This document shows, piece after piece, positions 24,714-32,741 of a stretch of DNA of 64,000 nt. How positions within the stretch are numbered: position 1 is the first letter of the stretch; every line of letters begins with the position of its first letter. The notes under the pieces were generated by a model. The model worked only from the letters and a program-made list of their open reading frames with translations, was not told where the DNA came from and searched no databases. Made by a program: the position numbers and the translations under genes. The DNA is taken from assembly GCA_964581605.1 (NCBI GenBank), contig CAZOPF010000005.1:1-64000 (forward strand), given 5' to 3'. This stretch comes from CAADGU01 sp964581605 (GTDB lineage: Bacteria > Chloroflexota > Anaerolineae > Promineifilales > Promineifilaceae).

Positions 24714-24959
24714 CTACCCCCAGGCCAGAAATGCCAGGATGGTATTGATGAAAAACAGAACGGCACAAATAATCGTTACCCGGTGCATCGTCGCTTCAAT
24801 ACCCCGGCGGGTGCGAAAGCTGCCGCCACCCTCACCGCTGCCACCTAAAAAACCACCCAGGTCAGAACCTTTGGTTTGCAGCAAAACCAGAACCGTCAGG
24901 GTAATAGCCAATACAATTTCAATAATCCCCAAATAAGGCGCAAATCCAGATAGAGACAT
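24714..24959 (-). CDS. secG: Preprotein translocase subunit SecG
   Basis: 81 residues with the SecG pattern: a first membrane helix (about 8-28, IIEIVLAITLTVLVLLQ), the conserved QTKGSDLGGFLGGSGEGG loop, FRTRRG and a second helix (about 60-79). SecG assists SecYE in protein export, and the partner genes secDF lie 12 kb away. A GAGG motif lies about ten bases before the ATG. The gene stands alone with the peptide-binding protein downstream. Confidence 0.93.
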   Translation of the reverse strand: MSLSGFAPYLGIIEIVLAITLTVLVLLQTKGSDLGGFLGGSGEGGGSFRTRRGIEATMHRVTIICAVLFFINTILAFLAWG

Positions 24960-25127
24960 CAGTTAAAACCTCGCAATTTGTTTCGTCAAAATCCTTGCCA
25001 ATCACAGGCTATCTGTTCACCGATTACCGTTCACTGATTACCGATTCCCGGAAGCCATCGGCTGCCAAACAAGCCAACATTATAACAGCCGCTTTTTGCC
25101 TCGTCGAATGAGAATCCTATGACCCAT

Positions 25128-25156
25128 TTGGAATTCCGACTGAGCCGGGCTATAAT
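25128..25156 (+). promoter_or_regulatory. Promoter of rpsO
   Basis: TTGGAA (25128-25133), 17-base spacer, TATAAT (25151-25156). The start of transcription would fall near 25163, giving a leader of about 73 bases before the rpsO ATG. Confidence 0.65.
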
Positions 25157-25235
25157 TCCACTCTGGCTTGTATGTCCGACGTTTTTCGGCACGACGACAA
25201 ACAGGCTAAAATTGCAAAACAAACTGGAGGAAACT

Positions 25236-25505
25236 ATGTCATTAGAACCTACTGAAAAAGCCGAACTATTCCAAACATTTGCCCAACATGAGGGCGACAC
25301 AGGTTCACCAGAGGTGCAAATAGCGTTATTTAGTGCCCGGATTGAACAGTTACAAACTCATTTGCGCGAACATCGGCATGATGAAAGCTCCCGTCGGGGC
25401 CTGCTGCGTTTAGTGGGCAAGCGGCGGCGAATGTTGGCCTATCTGCGCAAAAATCACCCCGAACGTTACCGTGTGGTCATTGACCGATTGGGGTTACGCC
25501 GATAA
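25236..25505 (+). CDS. rpsO: 30S ribosomal protein S15
   Basis: 89 residues, the standard length. GDTGSPEVQIALFSARIEQLQTHL, HRHDESSRRGLLRLVGKRRRMLAYL and the end YRVVIDRLGLRR are diagnostic. It binds the central domain of 16S rRNA and forms bridge B4 with the large subunit. The start at 25236 has GGAGG seven bases upstream; the frame continues upstream without a start of its own. Followed by a strong terminator and then pnp, the common rpsO-pnp order. Confidence 0.97.
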   Translation: MSLEPTEKAELFQTFAQHEGDTGSPEVQIALFSARIEQLQTHLREHRHDESSRRGLLRLVGKRRRMLAYLRKNHPERYRVVIDRLGLRR

Positions 25506-25518
25506 AAATTGGCCTTTT

Positions 25519-25551
25519 CAAGGGGCGAGATTGGTCTCGCCCCTTGCTTTT
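25519..25551 (+). terminator. rpsO terminator
   Basis: Perfect 12-bp stem CAAGGGGCGAGA (25519-25530) / TCTCGCCCCTTG (25535-25546), loop TTGG, followed by CTTTT. It separates rpsO from pnp, allowing monocistronic rpsO mRNA; read-through could still feed pnp. Confidence 0.93.
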
Positions 25552-25778
25552 ATAAATTTACTGTTGGCATGGGGGAACGGTTTAGGAATTGGGTATTGCC
25601 CCATACACCGGGTGTATGAGCCAATCCCCAGTCCCTAAAACCCCAACAGCCAACATCATAATTGTCGAACAGCAATGTTCCTGCTGCCTGATGGTGAAAC
25701 TCAGGCATGTTAGCGTTTTCCCTGGCAGCATGGTCAGGCTCGTGTGACAAACAAGATTCAAGAGGATTTGCATTAAGA

Positions 25779-28013
25779 ATGAAAACAGAATCTATTTTTA
25801 CGGCTCGGATTGGGAATGAGGAGCTAACGGTGGCTACCGGGTTGTTGGCGGAACAGGCAGGCGCGGCCGTCACGCTGCGTGCTGGTGATTCCATGCTGTT
25901 GGCTACAGCTACCATGTCCAAAATGGTGCGGGAAGGGCTGGATTTCTTCCCGTTGAGTGTGGATTTTGAGGAGAAGATGTATGCGGCCGGCCGTATTCCT
26001 GGCAGCTTTTACCGCCGAGAAGGCAAGCCGACAACGGAAGCGGTGCTTATCTCACGGTTGACGGATCGGCCGTTACGGCCGTTGTTCCCTGACGGGATGC
26101 GCAATGAAGTGCAGGTCATCACCACGACTCTCTCCTCCGACAACGTGCATTATCTGGACATCATGTCCATCAATGCCGCCAGCGTGGCCCTGCATATTTC
26201 TGACGTGCCCTGGGACGGGCCGATTGGCGGTGTGCGGGTTGGTTATATCAACGGGGAGCTGGTAGCCAACCCCACCATTCAAGAGATGGCGGGCAGTATC
26301 CTTGATTTGCGTATGGCTGCTTCCCGCGACGCGATTATTATGGTGGAAGCAGGCGCAAATGAAGTGACCGAAGCGTTATTGCTGGAAGCGTTGGCCTTCG
26401 GGCATCAAGCGGTGCAGCCGTTTATTCAGATGCAAGAAGAGATGCGCGCGGCCGTTGGCAAAGAAAAATCGCCCATCGTCATTTATGAAGTAGCGGCCGA
26501 TCTCCAGGAAGCGGTCAAAAGCAAGGTGGGTAATCGTGTGGCCGACATCATAGCGGACAATACCGACCGCCATGAGCGCAACGATGAAATGGGCGACCTG
26601 CGTGATGAGGTGGTCAATGATTTTATGGAAGCAGACCCGGAAGTGAACCCGGTGCAGGTGCGTGAGGTCATTACAGAAATTCAAAAGAAGGTGGTGCGGG
26701 ATCGGATTTTGTATGAAGGGATTCGACCCGACGGCCGTGACCTGACCACCATCCGCCCCCTCTTCTCCAAAGTCAGCCTCAGCCCCCGCGCCCATGGCTC
26801 TGGCCTGTTTCAACGTGGCGAAACCCAGGTATTAAGCCTGGCCGCGTTAGGGACGCCCCGCGACGCCCAAAAACTGGACGGCCTCACCCCCGAAGAATCC
26901 CGCCGCTACATGCACCATTACAACTTCCCCCCCTTCTCCACCGGCGAAACCTGGCCCCTGCGTGGCCCCAAACGGCGCGAAATCGGGCATGGCGCATTGG
27001 CCGAAGCGGCCCTGCGCCCTATGATCCCCCCGGAAGATGAATTCCCCTACACCATTCGTGTGGTGTCTGAAGTGTTGTCTTCCAATGGCAGCACCAGCCA
27101 GGCCAGCGTCTGCGCTTCCAGTCTGGCGCTGATGGATTGTGGTGTGCCCATCAAACGGCCGGTCGCCGGCGTGGCTATGGGTCTCATCAGCGATGGCGAA
27201 AAATTTGCTGTCCTGACAGACATTCAGGGGATTGAAGACCACCTGGGCGATATGGATTTCAAAGTCGCCGGTACCAGCGAAGGCATCACCGCGCTGCAAA
27301 TGGACATCAAAATTTCTGGCCTGACGATGGATATTATGGCGCAGGCGTTGGAGCAGGCGCGGGTGGGCCGGCTGCAAATTCTGGAACACATGCGGCAAAC
27401 CATCCCGGCCTCGCGTGCGGAACTCAGCCCCTATGCGCCCCGTATGCTCACCATCAAAATTGACCCGGACAAAATTGGCGCGGTCATCGGCAAGGGCGGG
27501 GCCAACATTCGTGGGTTGGAAGAAGATTTCTCTGTCTCCATTGATATTCAGGAAGATGGCACCATCTTTGTGGCCGGGGTGGATGGTTCTTTGGCCGAGC
27601 AGGCGGTGAAACGTATTGCCGCTATGACCCATGAGCCAGAACTGGGCGAAATTGTTAGCGGTAAGGTGGTGCGCATTACCGACTTTGGCGCGTTTGTGGA
27701 ATTTTTGCCCGGCACGGATGGCATGGTACACATCTCGCAGCTTTCCTCGGAGCATTTGCGCAAGGTGGAAGATGCGGTGCAAATGGGTGATGAGGTGATG
27801 GTGATGATTATAGACCGCAGCCCGGAAGGGAAATACCGCCTGTCACGCAAGGCGGTGCTGGAAGGATGGTCGCTGGATCAGGCGCGGGCCGAAGACCGGC
27901 CTAAACCGTCTGGTGACCGCCGTGGTGGCGACCGGGGCGGCGACCGTCGTGGGGGTGATCGCGGTGGTGATCGGGGCCGTGGCGGGGATCGTGGTGGCCC
28001 ACGCCGCCGGTAA
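25779..28013 (+). CDS. pnp: Polyribonucleotide nucleotidyltransferase (PNPase) with RG-rich tail
   Basis: PNPase degrades RNA 3'-5' with phosphate. About 744 residues: first RNase PH domain (from FTARIGNEELTVATG), alpha linker, second catalytic RNase PH domain (GIRPDGRDLTTIRPL, SPRAHGSGLFQRGETQVL, STSQASVCASSLALMD), KH domain (KIDPDKIGAVIGKGGANIRGL) and S1 domain (GEIVSGKVVRITDFGAFVEFLPGTDGMVHISQ). The last ~40 residues are almost only Arg, Gly and Asp (RRGGDRGGDRRGGDRGG), an RGG-like RNA-binding extension not part of the minimal enzyme. The start at 25779 begins the conserved N-terminus, with AGAGGA upstream. It follows rpsO and ends before two hairpins. Confidence 0.95.
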   Translation: MKTESIFTARIGNEELTVATGLLAEQAGAAVTLRAGDSMLLATATMSKMVREGLDFFPLSVDFEEKMYAAGRIPGSFYRREGKPTTEAVLISRLTDRPLRPLFPDGMRNEVQVITTTLSSDNVHYLDIMSINAASVALHISDVPWDGPIGGVRVGYINGELVANPTIQEMAGSILDLRMAASRDAIIMVEAGANEVTEALLLEALAFGHQAVQPFIQMQEEMRAAVGKEKSPIVIYEVAADLQEAVKSKVGNRVADIIADNTDRHERNDEMGDLRDEVVNDFMEADPEVNPVQVREVITEIQKKVVRDRILYEGIRPDGRDLTTIRPLFSKVSLSPRAHGSGLFQRGETQVLSLAALGTPRDAQKLDGLTPEESRRYMHHYNFPPFSTGETWPLRGPKRREIGHGALAEAALRPMIPPEDEFPYTIRVVSEVLSSNGSTSQASVCASSLALMDCGVPIKRPVAGVAMGLISDGEKFAVLTDIQGIEDHLGDMDFKVAGTSEGITALQMDIKISGLTMDIMAQALEQARVGRLQILEHMRQTIPASRAELSPYAPRMLTIKIDPDKIGAVIGKGGANIRGLEEDFSVSIDIQEDGTIFVAGVDGSLAEQAVKRIAAMTHEPELGEIVSGKVVRITDFGAFVEFLPGTDGMVHISQLSSEHLRKVEDAVQMGDEVMVMIIDRSPEGKYRLSRKAVLEGWSLDQARAEDRPKPSGDRRGGDRGGDRRGGDRGGDRGRGGDRGGPRRR

Positions 28014-28027
28014 TTGAGCTGTTACCA

Positions 28028-28061
28028 GACATCCGTTTTTCAAGAAATCGGATGACTTTTT
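28028..28061. repeat. CATCCG-TTTTT hairpin after pnp
   Basis: CATCCG (28030-28035) and CGGATG (28049-28054) enclose a T-rich/A-rich inner stem and are followed by ACTTTTT. A second member of the family lies at 28554-28582 just upstream of the small AcnX gene. The copy after pnp may act as a first terminator. Confidence 0.6.
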
Positions 28062-28077
28062 CAGGTGAACCAAATAG

Positions 28078-28111
28078 AAAAAGCCCGGCTGTTGATAGCG
28101 CCGGGCTTTTT
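28078..28111. terminator. Bidirectional terminator between pnp and AcnX small-subunit gene
   Basis: AAAAAGCCCGGC (28078-28089), loop of ten, GCCGGGCTTTTT (28100-28111). The A and T runs allow termination of pnp from the left and of the minus-strand gene at 28110 from the right. Confidence 0.93.
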
Positions 28112-28535
28112 AATTTGCTTTGTTGTGGATAACGACCTGTCCATTTTCATGGATGTGAAGGTAATCGCCCGTCTGTACGGCCGTATAACCCTGCTTCCCT
28201 AACACCAAAACTGGCGGTGCGTGATCATACAGTTCACGGGCAACGGCCGCCCCTAAAGCCAGAATACCATCCACTTCGGCCGTGATAATAGCCGCCGGGG
28301 CCGTCCCCAACCGCACCGCTTCCAATAATATGCTGCTGGCGCTGCTGGAGCCGCGCCCGGCCGGTAACAGCAGCACTTTGCCCGTCACCACCTGCCCTGT
28401 GATGGGATGCCGCCGGTCAATTATCTCACCTGTCTCCGGGTTCAGCCCGCCCCATAAACTGAGCGGCTCCGGCAATACCAGCGCCTCGCCCTGGGCATGG
28501 CCCGGCACTAAAACTGTTCCTATCAACACAATCAT
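28110..28535 (-). CDS. AcnX (aconitase X) small subunit, swivel domain (DUF126)
   Basis: 141 residues matching the DUF126 swivel domain: LVPGHAQGEALVLPEPLSLWGGLNPETG, HPITGQVVTGKVLLLPAGRGSSSASSILLEAVR with the Ser-rich active-site loop, ILALGAAVARELYDHAPPVLVL. Together with the large subunit encoded upstream it forms a dehydratase. Known AcnX enzymes are archaeal phosphomevalonate dehydratase and bacterial cis-3-hydroxy-L-proline dehydratase; the two-polypeptide form occurs in both, so the substrate is open. The start at 28535 is the first ATG giving the conserved beginning. The 198-base gap to the large-subunit gene includes a hairpin repeat. Confidence 0.85.
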   Translation of the reverse strand: MIVLIGTVLVPGHAQGEALVLPEPLSLWGGLNPETGEIIDRRHPITGQVVTGKVLLLPAGRGSSSASSILLEAVRLGTAPAAIITAEVDGILALGAAVARELYDHAPPVLVLGKQGYTAVQTGDYLHIHENGQVVIHNKAN

Positions 28536-28553
28536 GCTCAATGCCAATGAGAG

Positions 28554-28582
28554 ATATCCGACTTTTTAGAAAAACCGGATGA
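28554..28582. repeat. CATCCG-TTTTT hairpin, second copy
   Basis: TATCCGACTTTTT pairs with AAAAACCGGATG across a two-base AG loop. Same family as 28028-28061, in the gap between the two AcnX genes. Confidence 0.55.
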
Positions 28583-28733
28583 CTGTTCTCATCAATTATC
28601 CAACGCCTTACCTTGCCAGATGCGCAATCCTCCCCAGCTGTTCAGGCCCGGGCAAAATAATTACAAATAACAGTCGTTTCGGCTGTATGCACCTGATTTG
28701 TCATCTGTCATCTCCTTGCTGCGAATTTTATAA

Positions 28734-30014
28734 TCACCATAAATCAGCATCTCGCCACACTAAACCTTGGGCGGCCGAGCGAACACACTCTTCCAGGCTG
28801 CCAAAGATTACCTCAAACCCTATGTTGCCCGGCGCATAATGGGCAAACTTGCCGGAATTAGTCATCAACACCCCCCCTTTATGGCGCACAATAGGAGCTA
28901 CCACCACGCACGTATCCACCACCAGTCGCACCCCCATTGCTTGCAGCCGCTCTTGCCAACCACGCTGCTGTAAAGCCGCCAGAACCAGCCGGTTCGTACA
29001 GACAATAAATTCTACATCTGGGTGAATTGGAAATTGTTCCAGTAGGGGTATCAGAGTGGCAATTTCGGCCAGTGAGAAATGGGGGCTGCCTAAAGCAATA
29101 ACATCAATACGGCCGTCTGCAGCTGTTCCCAACTGGCCCATCGTCTGCCGTAAATCAGCCATCGTCACCGGTATGGTTTGTTCTGACGGCCGTCCTTGAA
29201 AAGCGACCTCCAACGTGGGTGCTTCTGGCGTCACGCCCACCGCATGAAACAACGCTACAGCCCCGGACGAAGCGGCCGCCGCCCCCAACGCCTTCAACTG
29301 GTCTTCCGTCGTCTCCGGTAGCAGACCCGCGATTACCGGAATTTTGGACTGGGCCTTCTGGCCTAGAAAGTAACCTAATACCGGAAAAAACACATCTTCG
29401 CGCAATAATTTTTCCGGGATATCTTGTAATGCGAATAGCAGTTGACCGCGTCGGTTCTCTGGCAGATGCAGGCCAAAAGCCGGGGCACGGCCGGTAATTG
29501 CCATACAAATATCAATGAAATCCCCGTAGCGGTTGGTGCGTGCGCCCAACACAGAGTTCGCAAAAACAATGGCGTTGCTCTCGGCCCAGGCGATGTTTGT
29601 GCCGAAGGCGGGACGGTGCATGGCCTGATAGGGTGCGCATGTCCAGATGGGCTGGCAGCCCATTTGCTCGTATGCCTGCATCAGCCGGGCAGCACGGGCG
29701 GCCAGTTGTGGGCTGCCCTGAAAATGCTCCGGGTGCAGCAAATCCACCGCACCGACGTTCAAAGTGGTGGGAATACACACCCGCGCTCCGCCTGCTACCA
29801 GCCGTTCGGCAAACTCCAGTCCCGACTCGCCATGATACAGGCAGCCATCAATATGAGCCGAAACGACATCCAATAATCTGGATGCGCCGTATACCCCGGC
29901 CATTGTTACCAGAATTCGCATTGCCATTTGCACGGCCGTGCCCCATTCCCCGGCCAACATCGCTTCATCTTCTGCGGTTAGTTGAATCGTCACCCTTAGA
30001 TTGTAAGTGTTCAC
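28734..30014 (-). CDS. AcnX (aconitase X) large subunit, catalytic domain (DUF521)
   Basis: 426 residues of the aconitase-X family: QLTAEDEAMLAGEWGTAVQMAMRIL at the start, HIDGCLYHG, VGAVDLLHP, YEQMGCQPIWTCAPYQ, AWAESNAIVFANSVLGARTNRYGD (the most conserved block), ALFHAVGVTPEAPTLE, ALGSPHFSLAEI, DTCVVVAPI, TNSGKFAHYAPG. Cys residues for an Fe-S cluster are at the usual positions. Pairs with the DUF126 gene downstream. In archaea this pair dehydrates phosphomevalonate; in proteobacteria AcnX acts on cis-3-hydroxyproline. No isoprenoid or proline gene is nearby to decide. The frame opens with GTG at 30014; a GTG seven codons later is an alternative. Confidence 0.88.
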   Translation of the reverse strand: MNTYNLRVTIQLTAEDEAMLAGEWGTAVQMAMRILVTMAGVYGASRLLDVVSAHIDGCLYHGESGLEFAERLVAGGARVCIPTTLNVGAVDLLHPEHFQGSPQLAARAARLMQAYEQMGCQPIWTCAPYQAMHRPAFGTNIAWAESNAIVFANSVLGARTNRYGDFIDICMAITGRAPAFGLHLPENRRGQLLFALQDIPEKLLREDVFFPVLGYFLGQKAQSKIPVIAGLLPETTEDQLKALGAAAASSGAVALFHAVGVTPEAPTLEVAFQGRPSEQTIPVTMADLRQTMGQLGTAADGRIDVIALGSPHFSLAEIATLIPLLEQFPIHPDVEFIVCTNRLVLAALQQRGWQERLQAMGVRLVVDTCVVVAPIVRHKGGVLMTNSGKFAHYAPGNIGFEVIFGSLEECVRSAAQGLVWRDADLW

Positions 30015-30044
30015 GTGGCATGTGTCACGTTTCTTGTATTGCTT

Positions 30045-30998
30045 TCAATAAACAGTGTGTGGAAATTTACTCAGCGCGTCTTGCAGCGGTCGGCCGTGTG
30101 GGGGAATCATCTCTGGCAATTTCTCTGGCGGGAAGAAGCGGACATCGAGCGATTCAACCACGTCAGCTTTTAGAACGCCACCTGTGATGCGGCAGGCAAA
30201 AAAGGTACGGGCGATTTTCACCTGGTCGCCGTTTGGATAGGTAATCCAATCCACCGGGTCAGAATAAACGCCAATGACGCGGGTTGGCTGCACCTGCAAG
30301 CCCGTTTCTTCCCACACTTCTTGCATCATCGCCTGGTCTACCCGCTCGCCCAACTCTACACCGCCGCCAGGAAAGCACCACAGACCATTATCGCGCCGCT
30401 GCTGCAATAGAATGTGTCCGGCCGCGTTCTGGATGAACGCGGCCGTGCCTGCCATTATGTACGGCGACTGCTCAATGTATTGACGTATAAATTTGTAATA
30501 AGGGAGATTAGGGCGGCTGTGGCCCGGCGCGCCCCGGTCAAAAGTGGCAAATGGCGTATTGGTGTTGTAGTCGGCCAGCATGGCCTGATACCAGGGGAAT
30601 GTGGGCGGGCAGTGGCTGGCAGAGAACCATTGGAGGGTATACCCTTCATGCCCATCCGCCTGCAATGTACCGCCCGCCACCCGGCAGGCAAAACAGAATG
30701 TCACTTGCTGTACCTGGTCGCCGTTGGGGTAGGTCACGTCAAATTCGGGCGAGGAGTAAACGCCGACTACCCGTGTGGGGGTGACGTGCAGTCCGGTTTC
30801 TTCTAACACCTCGCGCACGGCGCAGGCGGGCAAAGTTTCATCTAATTCCAACACTCCACCGGGCAGCCCCCAGGTATCAAAGTCGGTGCGGTGCTGCCAG
30901 AGGACACGGCCGTGTCCATCTTCCACCACCACACTCGTATACACCAACAACACCTTGCGCGTCCCCACCCGCTGCCGTAACCATTCCAGATAGGCCAT
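30045..30998 (-). CDS. Tandem double-Nudix hydrolase
   Basis: 317 residues carrying two Nudix domains, apparently an internal duplication. Domain 1 (about 15-150) has a full Nudix box GGVLELDETLPACAV-REVLEETGL. Domain 2 (about 175-310) has GGVELGERVDQAMM-QEVWEETGL, in which the Arg of the REx2EExGU motif is Gln. Both halves share VGVYS(S/D)P..(D/W)(V/I)TYPNGDQV and a similar C-terminal strand (ADGHEGYTLQWF / ADVVESLDVRFF). Such proteins hydrolyse nucleoside diphosphate-X compounds; the substrate is unknown. Domain 2 may be weakened or have another role. The start at 30998 has AAGGAA upstream. Confidence 0.87.
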   Translation of the reverse strand: MAYLEWLRQRVGTRKVLLVYTSVVVEDGHGRVLWQHRTDFDTWGLPGGVLELDETLPACAVREVLEETGLHVTPTRVVGVYSSPEFDVTYPNGDQVQQVTFCFACRVAGGTLQADGHEGYTLQWFSASHCPPTFPWYQAMLADYNTNTPFATFDRGAPGHSRPNLPYYKFIRQYIEQSPYIMAGTAAFIQNAAGHILLQQRRDNGLWCFPGGGVELGERVDQAMMQEVWEETGLQVQPTRVIGVYSDPVDWITYPNGDQVKIARTFFACRITGGVLKADVVESLDVRFFPPEKLPEMIPPHGRPLQDALSKFPHTVY

Positions 30999-31064
30999 AA
31001 CATTCCTTTTTATTTCAACGCAAAGATGCAAAGGATGTAAGGGGCAAAGGGAAGAGGAAAGAAG

Positions 31065-31808
31065 TTATGGTGGCGGGAGTTGGGATGTGCCGGGTACATC
31101 GCCGTTTTCGATGTGGGGGATGCCGCTGTCGGTGAGGGTGTGGCCGAAGCTGTCGGTGACGCGGAAGGTGTATGGCCCTGGCCCCATACCCGCTTCTTCC
31201 ACAAAGTAGTTCCATTCTTCTCGTTGCACTTCGATCCATTGGCTGCCGTTCCAATACTCCAAGCGGGTGATAGGATTGCGGTGGTTGCGTATTTGCACGG
31301 CCGTCCACCATTGATTACTGCCATCCTTGAAATGATAGACAATGGGGCCGTCTACGGGATAGCTGATCAATTGCCAGGTGATGGGCACACGCCCTTGTGG
31401 CAGGTCGGCGATTTCCGCAAACGCCTGCGGACTCATGTCCACGTCGCCCTGCGGACATTCCGGGCAGCGGTCTACAATACGGACGATGATACTGCCTTGT
31501 GGCCCGGTCACTTGCACGTAGGCCCCACACAGGGCGGCGTTGTTGTAGTCGGTGTGGTTCATGGCGGCGACCATCAGGTTGCCGGGCGAGGCGGGGAAGC
31601 CGCAATTGCCCGTGCCGTCGGCGTCGTAATACGTGCCTTCGCCGCTGTGGATGGGGCCGAAGGGGATGGGCACGTTGGCGGGGCTGAGGATGAGAGGCAG
31701 ATAGGCGCGGGGTGGCAAACCAGCCTGTCGGGCCGCCATGAGAGGCAAGGCGATAAGAAGAAGAGATAAAAGTATCAAGCACCCGATAAACAACAACTTT
31801 CTTTTCAT
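31065..31808 (-). CDS. Secreted bacterial expansin-like protein
   Basis: 247 residues: signal peptide (about 1-26), a short linker that includes RAYLPLILSP, then a double-psi beta-barrel of the RlpA/expansin type (GEGTYYDADGTGNCGF, AAMNHTDYNNAALCGAYVQVTG, IVRIVDRCPECPQGDVDMSPQAFAEIAD; the Asp of DRCPECP... and DVD are the conserved acidic sites) and a C-terminal expansin CBM63-like beta domain (WTAVQIRNHRNPITRLEYWNGSQWIEVQREEWNYF). Bacterial expansins loosen cellulose or peptidoglycan without hydrolysis. The protein is exported. Monocistronic on the minus strand by spacing. The YLPLI motif at its N-terminal side echoes the C-terminal tail of the protein at 20516. Confidence 0.88.
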   Translation of the reverse strand: MKRKLLFIGCLILLSLLLIALPLMAARQAGLPPRAYLPLILSPANVPIPFGPIHSGEGTYYDADGTGNCGFPASPGNLMVAAMNHTDYNNAALCGAYVQVTGPQGSIIVRIVDRCPECPQGDVDMSPQAFAEIADLPQGRVPITWQLISYPVDGPIVYHFKDGSNQWWTAVQIRNHRNPITRLEYWNGSQWIEVQREEWNYFVEEAGMGPGPYTFRVTDSFGHTLTDSGIPHIENGDVPGTSQLPPP

Positions 31809-31899
31809 GGTGGCGAGTATAGAGGACGGCCGGTGAGGGTGCTATGGGATTTTGGGTTATGGTTGACTTTCTTGTATTTGAATTCTTGTCTGATGTGCG

Positions 31900-32030
31900 C
31901 GCGTGTGATTGGTTTTTCGCCATGACTACGGCCGATAAAGAAATGAACGGATTCCCCCTCTGGAAAATTATCCATCTATTTCTCCATCCGTTGTGGTCTT
32001 AAGGAAGTGGCGAAAACTTCGTGACACTAA
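31900..32030. mobile_element. MITE-like element, family B, copy 2
   Basis: About 131 bp, closely similar to the copies at 17232 and 34871 (CGCCATGACT, GATAAAGAAATGAACGGATT, TCCATCCGTTGTGGTCTTAA, GTGGCGAAAACTTC). The right terminus TGACACTAA is intact; the left terminus is degraded (GCGTGTGATT in place of TTAGTGTCATT). The right end provides the TAG stop of the fragment at 32027-32266. The element also carries a TACGGCCG that would be ACGGCCGT but for its last base. Confidence 0.75.
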
Positions 32031-32266
32031 CGACGCACCAGTTTGATAGCCACGATCAGCCCGCTTGTGAGCGCCTGAAAAAAGGCAGGGACAATAGTGG
32101 CAATATCCTGTCGCAGAAGGGCATAAGTTAACCAGCTTAGCCCTTTGATGAATATCCACGTGACCCGGATCGGGATGAGAAGAGAGAGGAGGAGGAGAGG
32201 GAGGGGGTACGGCCGTTTACGAGCCGCGTAAAATCTTTTCCATCTTCCGGCCCTTCGCCAACTCAT
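32027..32266 (-). pseudogene. Possible 3' gene fragment encoding a hydrophobic protein end
   Basis: A 79-codon minus-strand frame overlapping the DUF2200 gene at its 5' end. The portion after the overlap reads PYPLPLLLLSLLIPIRVTWI, FIKGLSWLTYALL, IVPAFFQALTSGL, IVAIKLVRR, which has the amphipathic/hydrophobic look of a real membrane-protein C-terminus (I am reminded of some glycosyltransferase ends). It lacks its own credible start, and its stop lies in the MITE end. It could be a truncated gene remnant or chance. The 31809-32216 interval otherwise holds only the MITE and no other gene. Confidence 0.3.
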
Positions 32267-32582
32267 CCACTAACTTATCCAAATACCTGGCCTTTTGCGT
32301 CAAAGGATTCTCGATTTCCTCTACCCGGTAGCCACAGATGACGCCGGTGATGAGATGGGCATTGGGATTGAGCGTCGCCCGTTGGAAGAATGTTTCAAAA
32401 GTTACATTTTCATCCATCAATTCCTGAAGCTGCTCATCATCAAAGCCCGTCAACCAGGTGATGACCTGATGCAACTCTTCTTTGGTGCGGCCCTTCTTCT
32501 CCACCTTTTCCACATACATTGGATAGACGGAAGCGAAGGACATTTTAGCGATACGTTGATTATGTTTGTCGGAGTTGTTCAT
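32217..32582 (-). CDS. DUF2200 family protein
   Basis: 121 residues matching DUF2200 across its length: HNQRIAKMSFASVYPMYVEKVEKKGR, TKEELHQVITWLTGFD, HLITGVICGYRVEEIENPL, LDKLVDELAKGRKMEKIL. The family is small, soluble and uncharacterised. AAGGTAACG before the ATG is the ribosome site. A well-formed promoter at 32695-32724 drives it separately from the immunity-like gene upstream, and that promoter closely resembles the one before the DinB-like gene (33796-33825). Confidence 0.9.
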   Translation of the reverse strand: MNNSDKHNQRIAKMSFASVYPMYVEKVEKKGRTKEELHQVITWLTGFDDEQLQELMDENVTFETFFQRATLNPNAHLITGVICGYRVEEIENPLTQKARYLDKLVDELAKGRKMEKILRGS

Positions 32583-32694
32583 CGTTACCTTGTGTTTTCT
32601 TGAAATTGTGCCGCGTCTTCCACAATTACAAAACTCTCCACGCTGTTAATTTTTCAGCTTCATAATAGTAGCCAAAATCCCTTCTGCGGGCTGA

Positions 32695-32724
32695 AGTATA
32701 GCTCATTTGTTCGCACCTGGTCAA
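32695..32724 (-). promoter_or_regulatory. Promoter of DUF2200 gene
   Basis: On the minus strand: -35 TTGACC (32724-32719), 18-base spacer AGGTGCGAACAAATGAGC, -10 TATACT (32700-32695). The spacer and hexamers are nearly the same as in the promoter at 33796-33825, suggesting shared control. Confidence 0.7.
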
Positions 32725-32741
32725 TCAAGGTGGCGAGCCGG

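Noticed and set aside
25550..25921. Minus-strand gene overlapping the start of pnp
   Set aside because: It covers the pnp start region and leader, and its composition is that of an antisense shadow.
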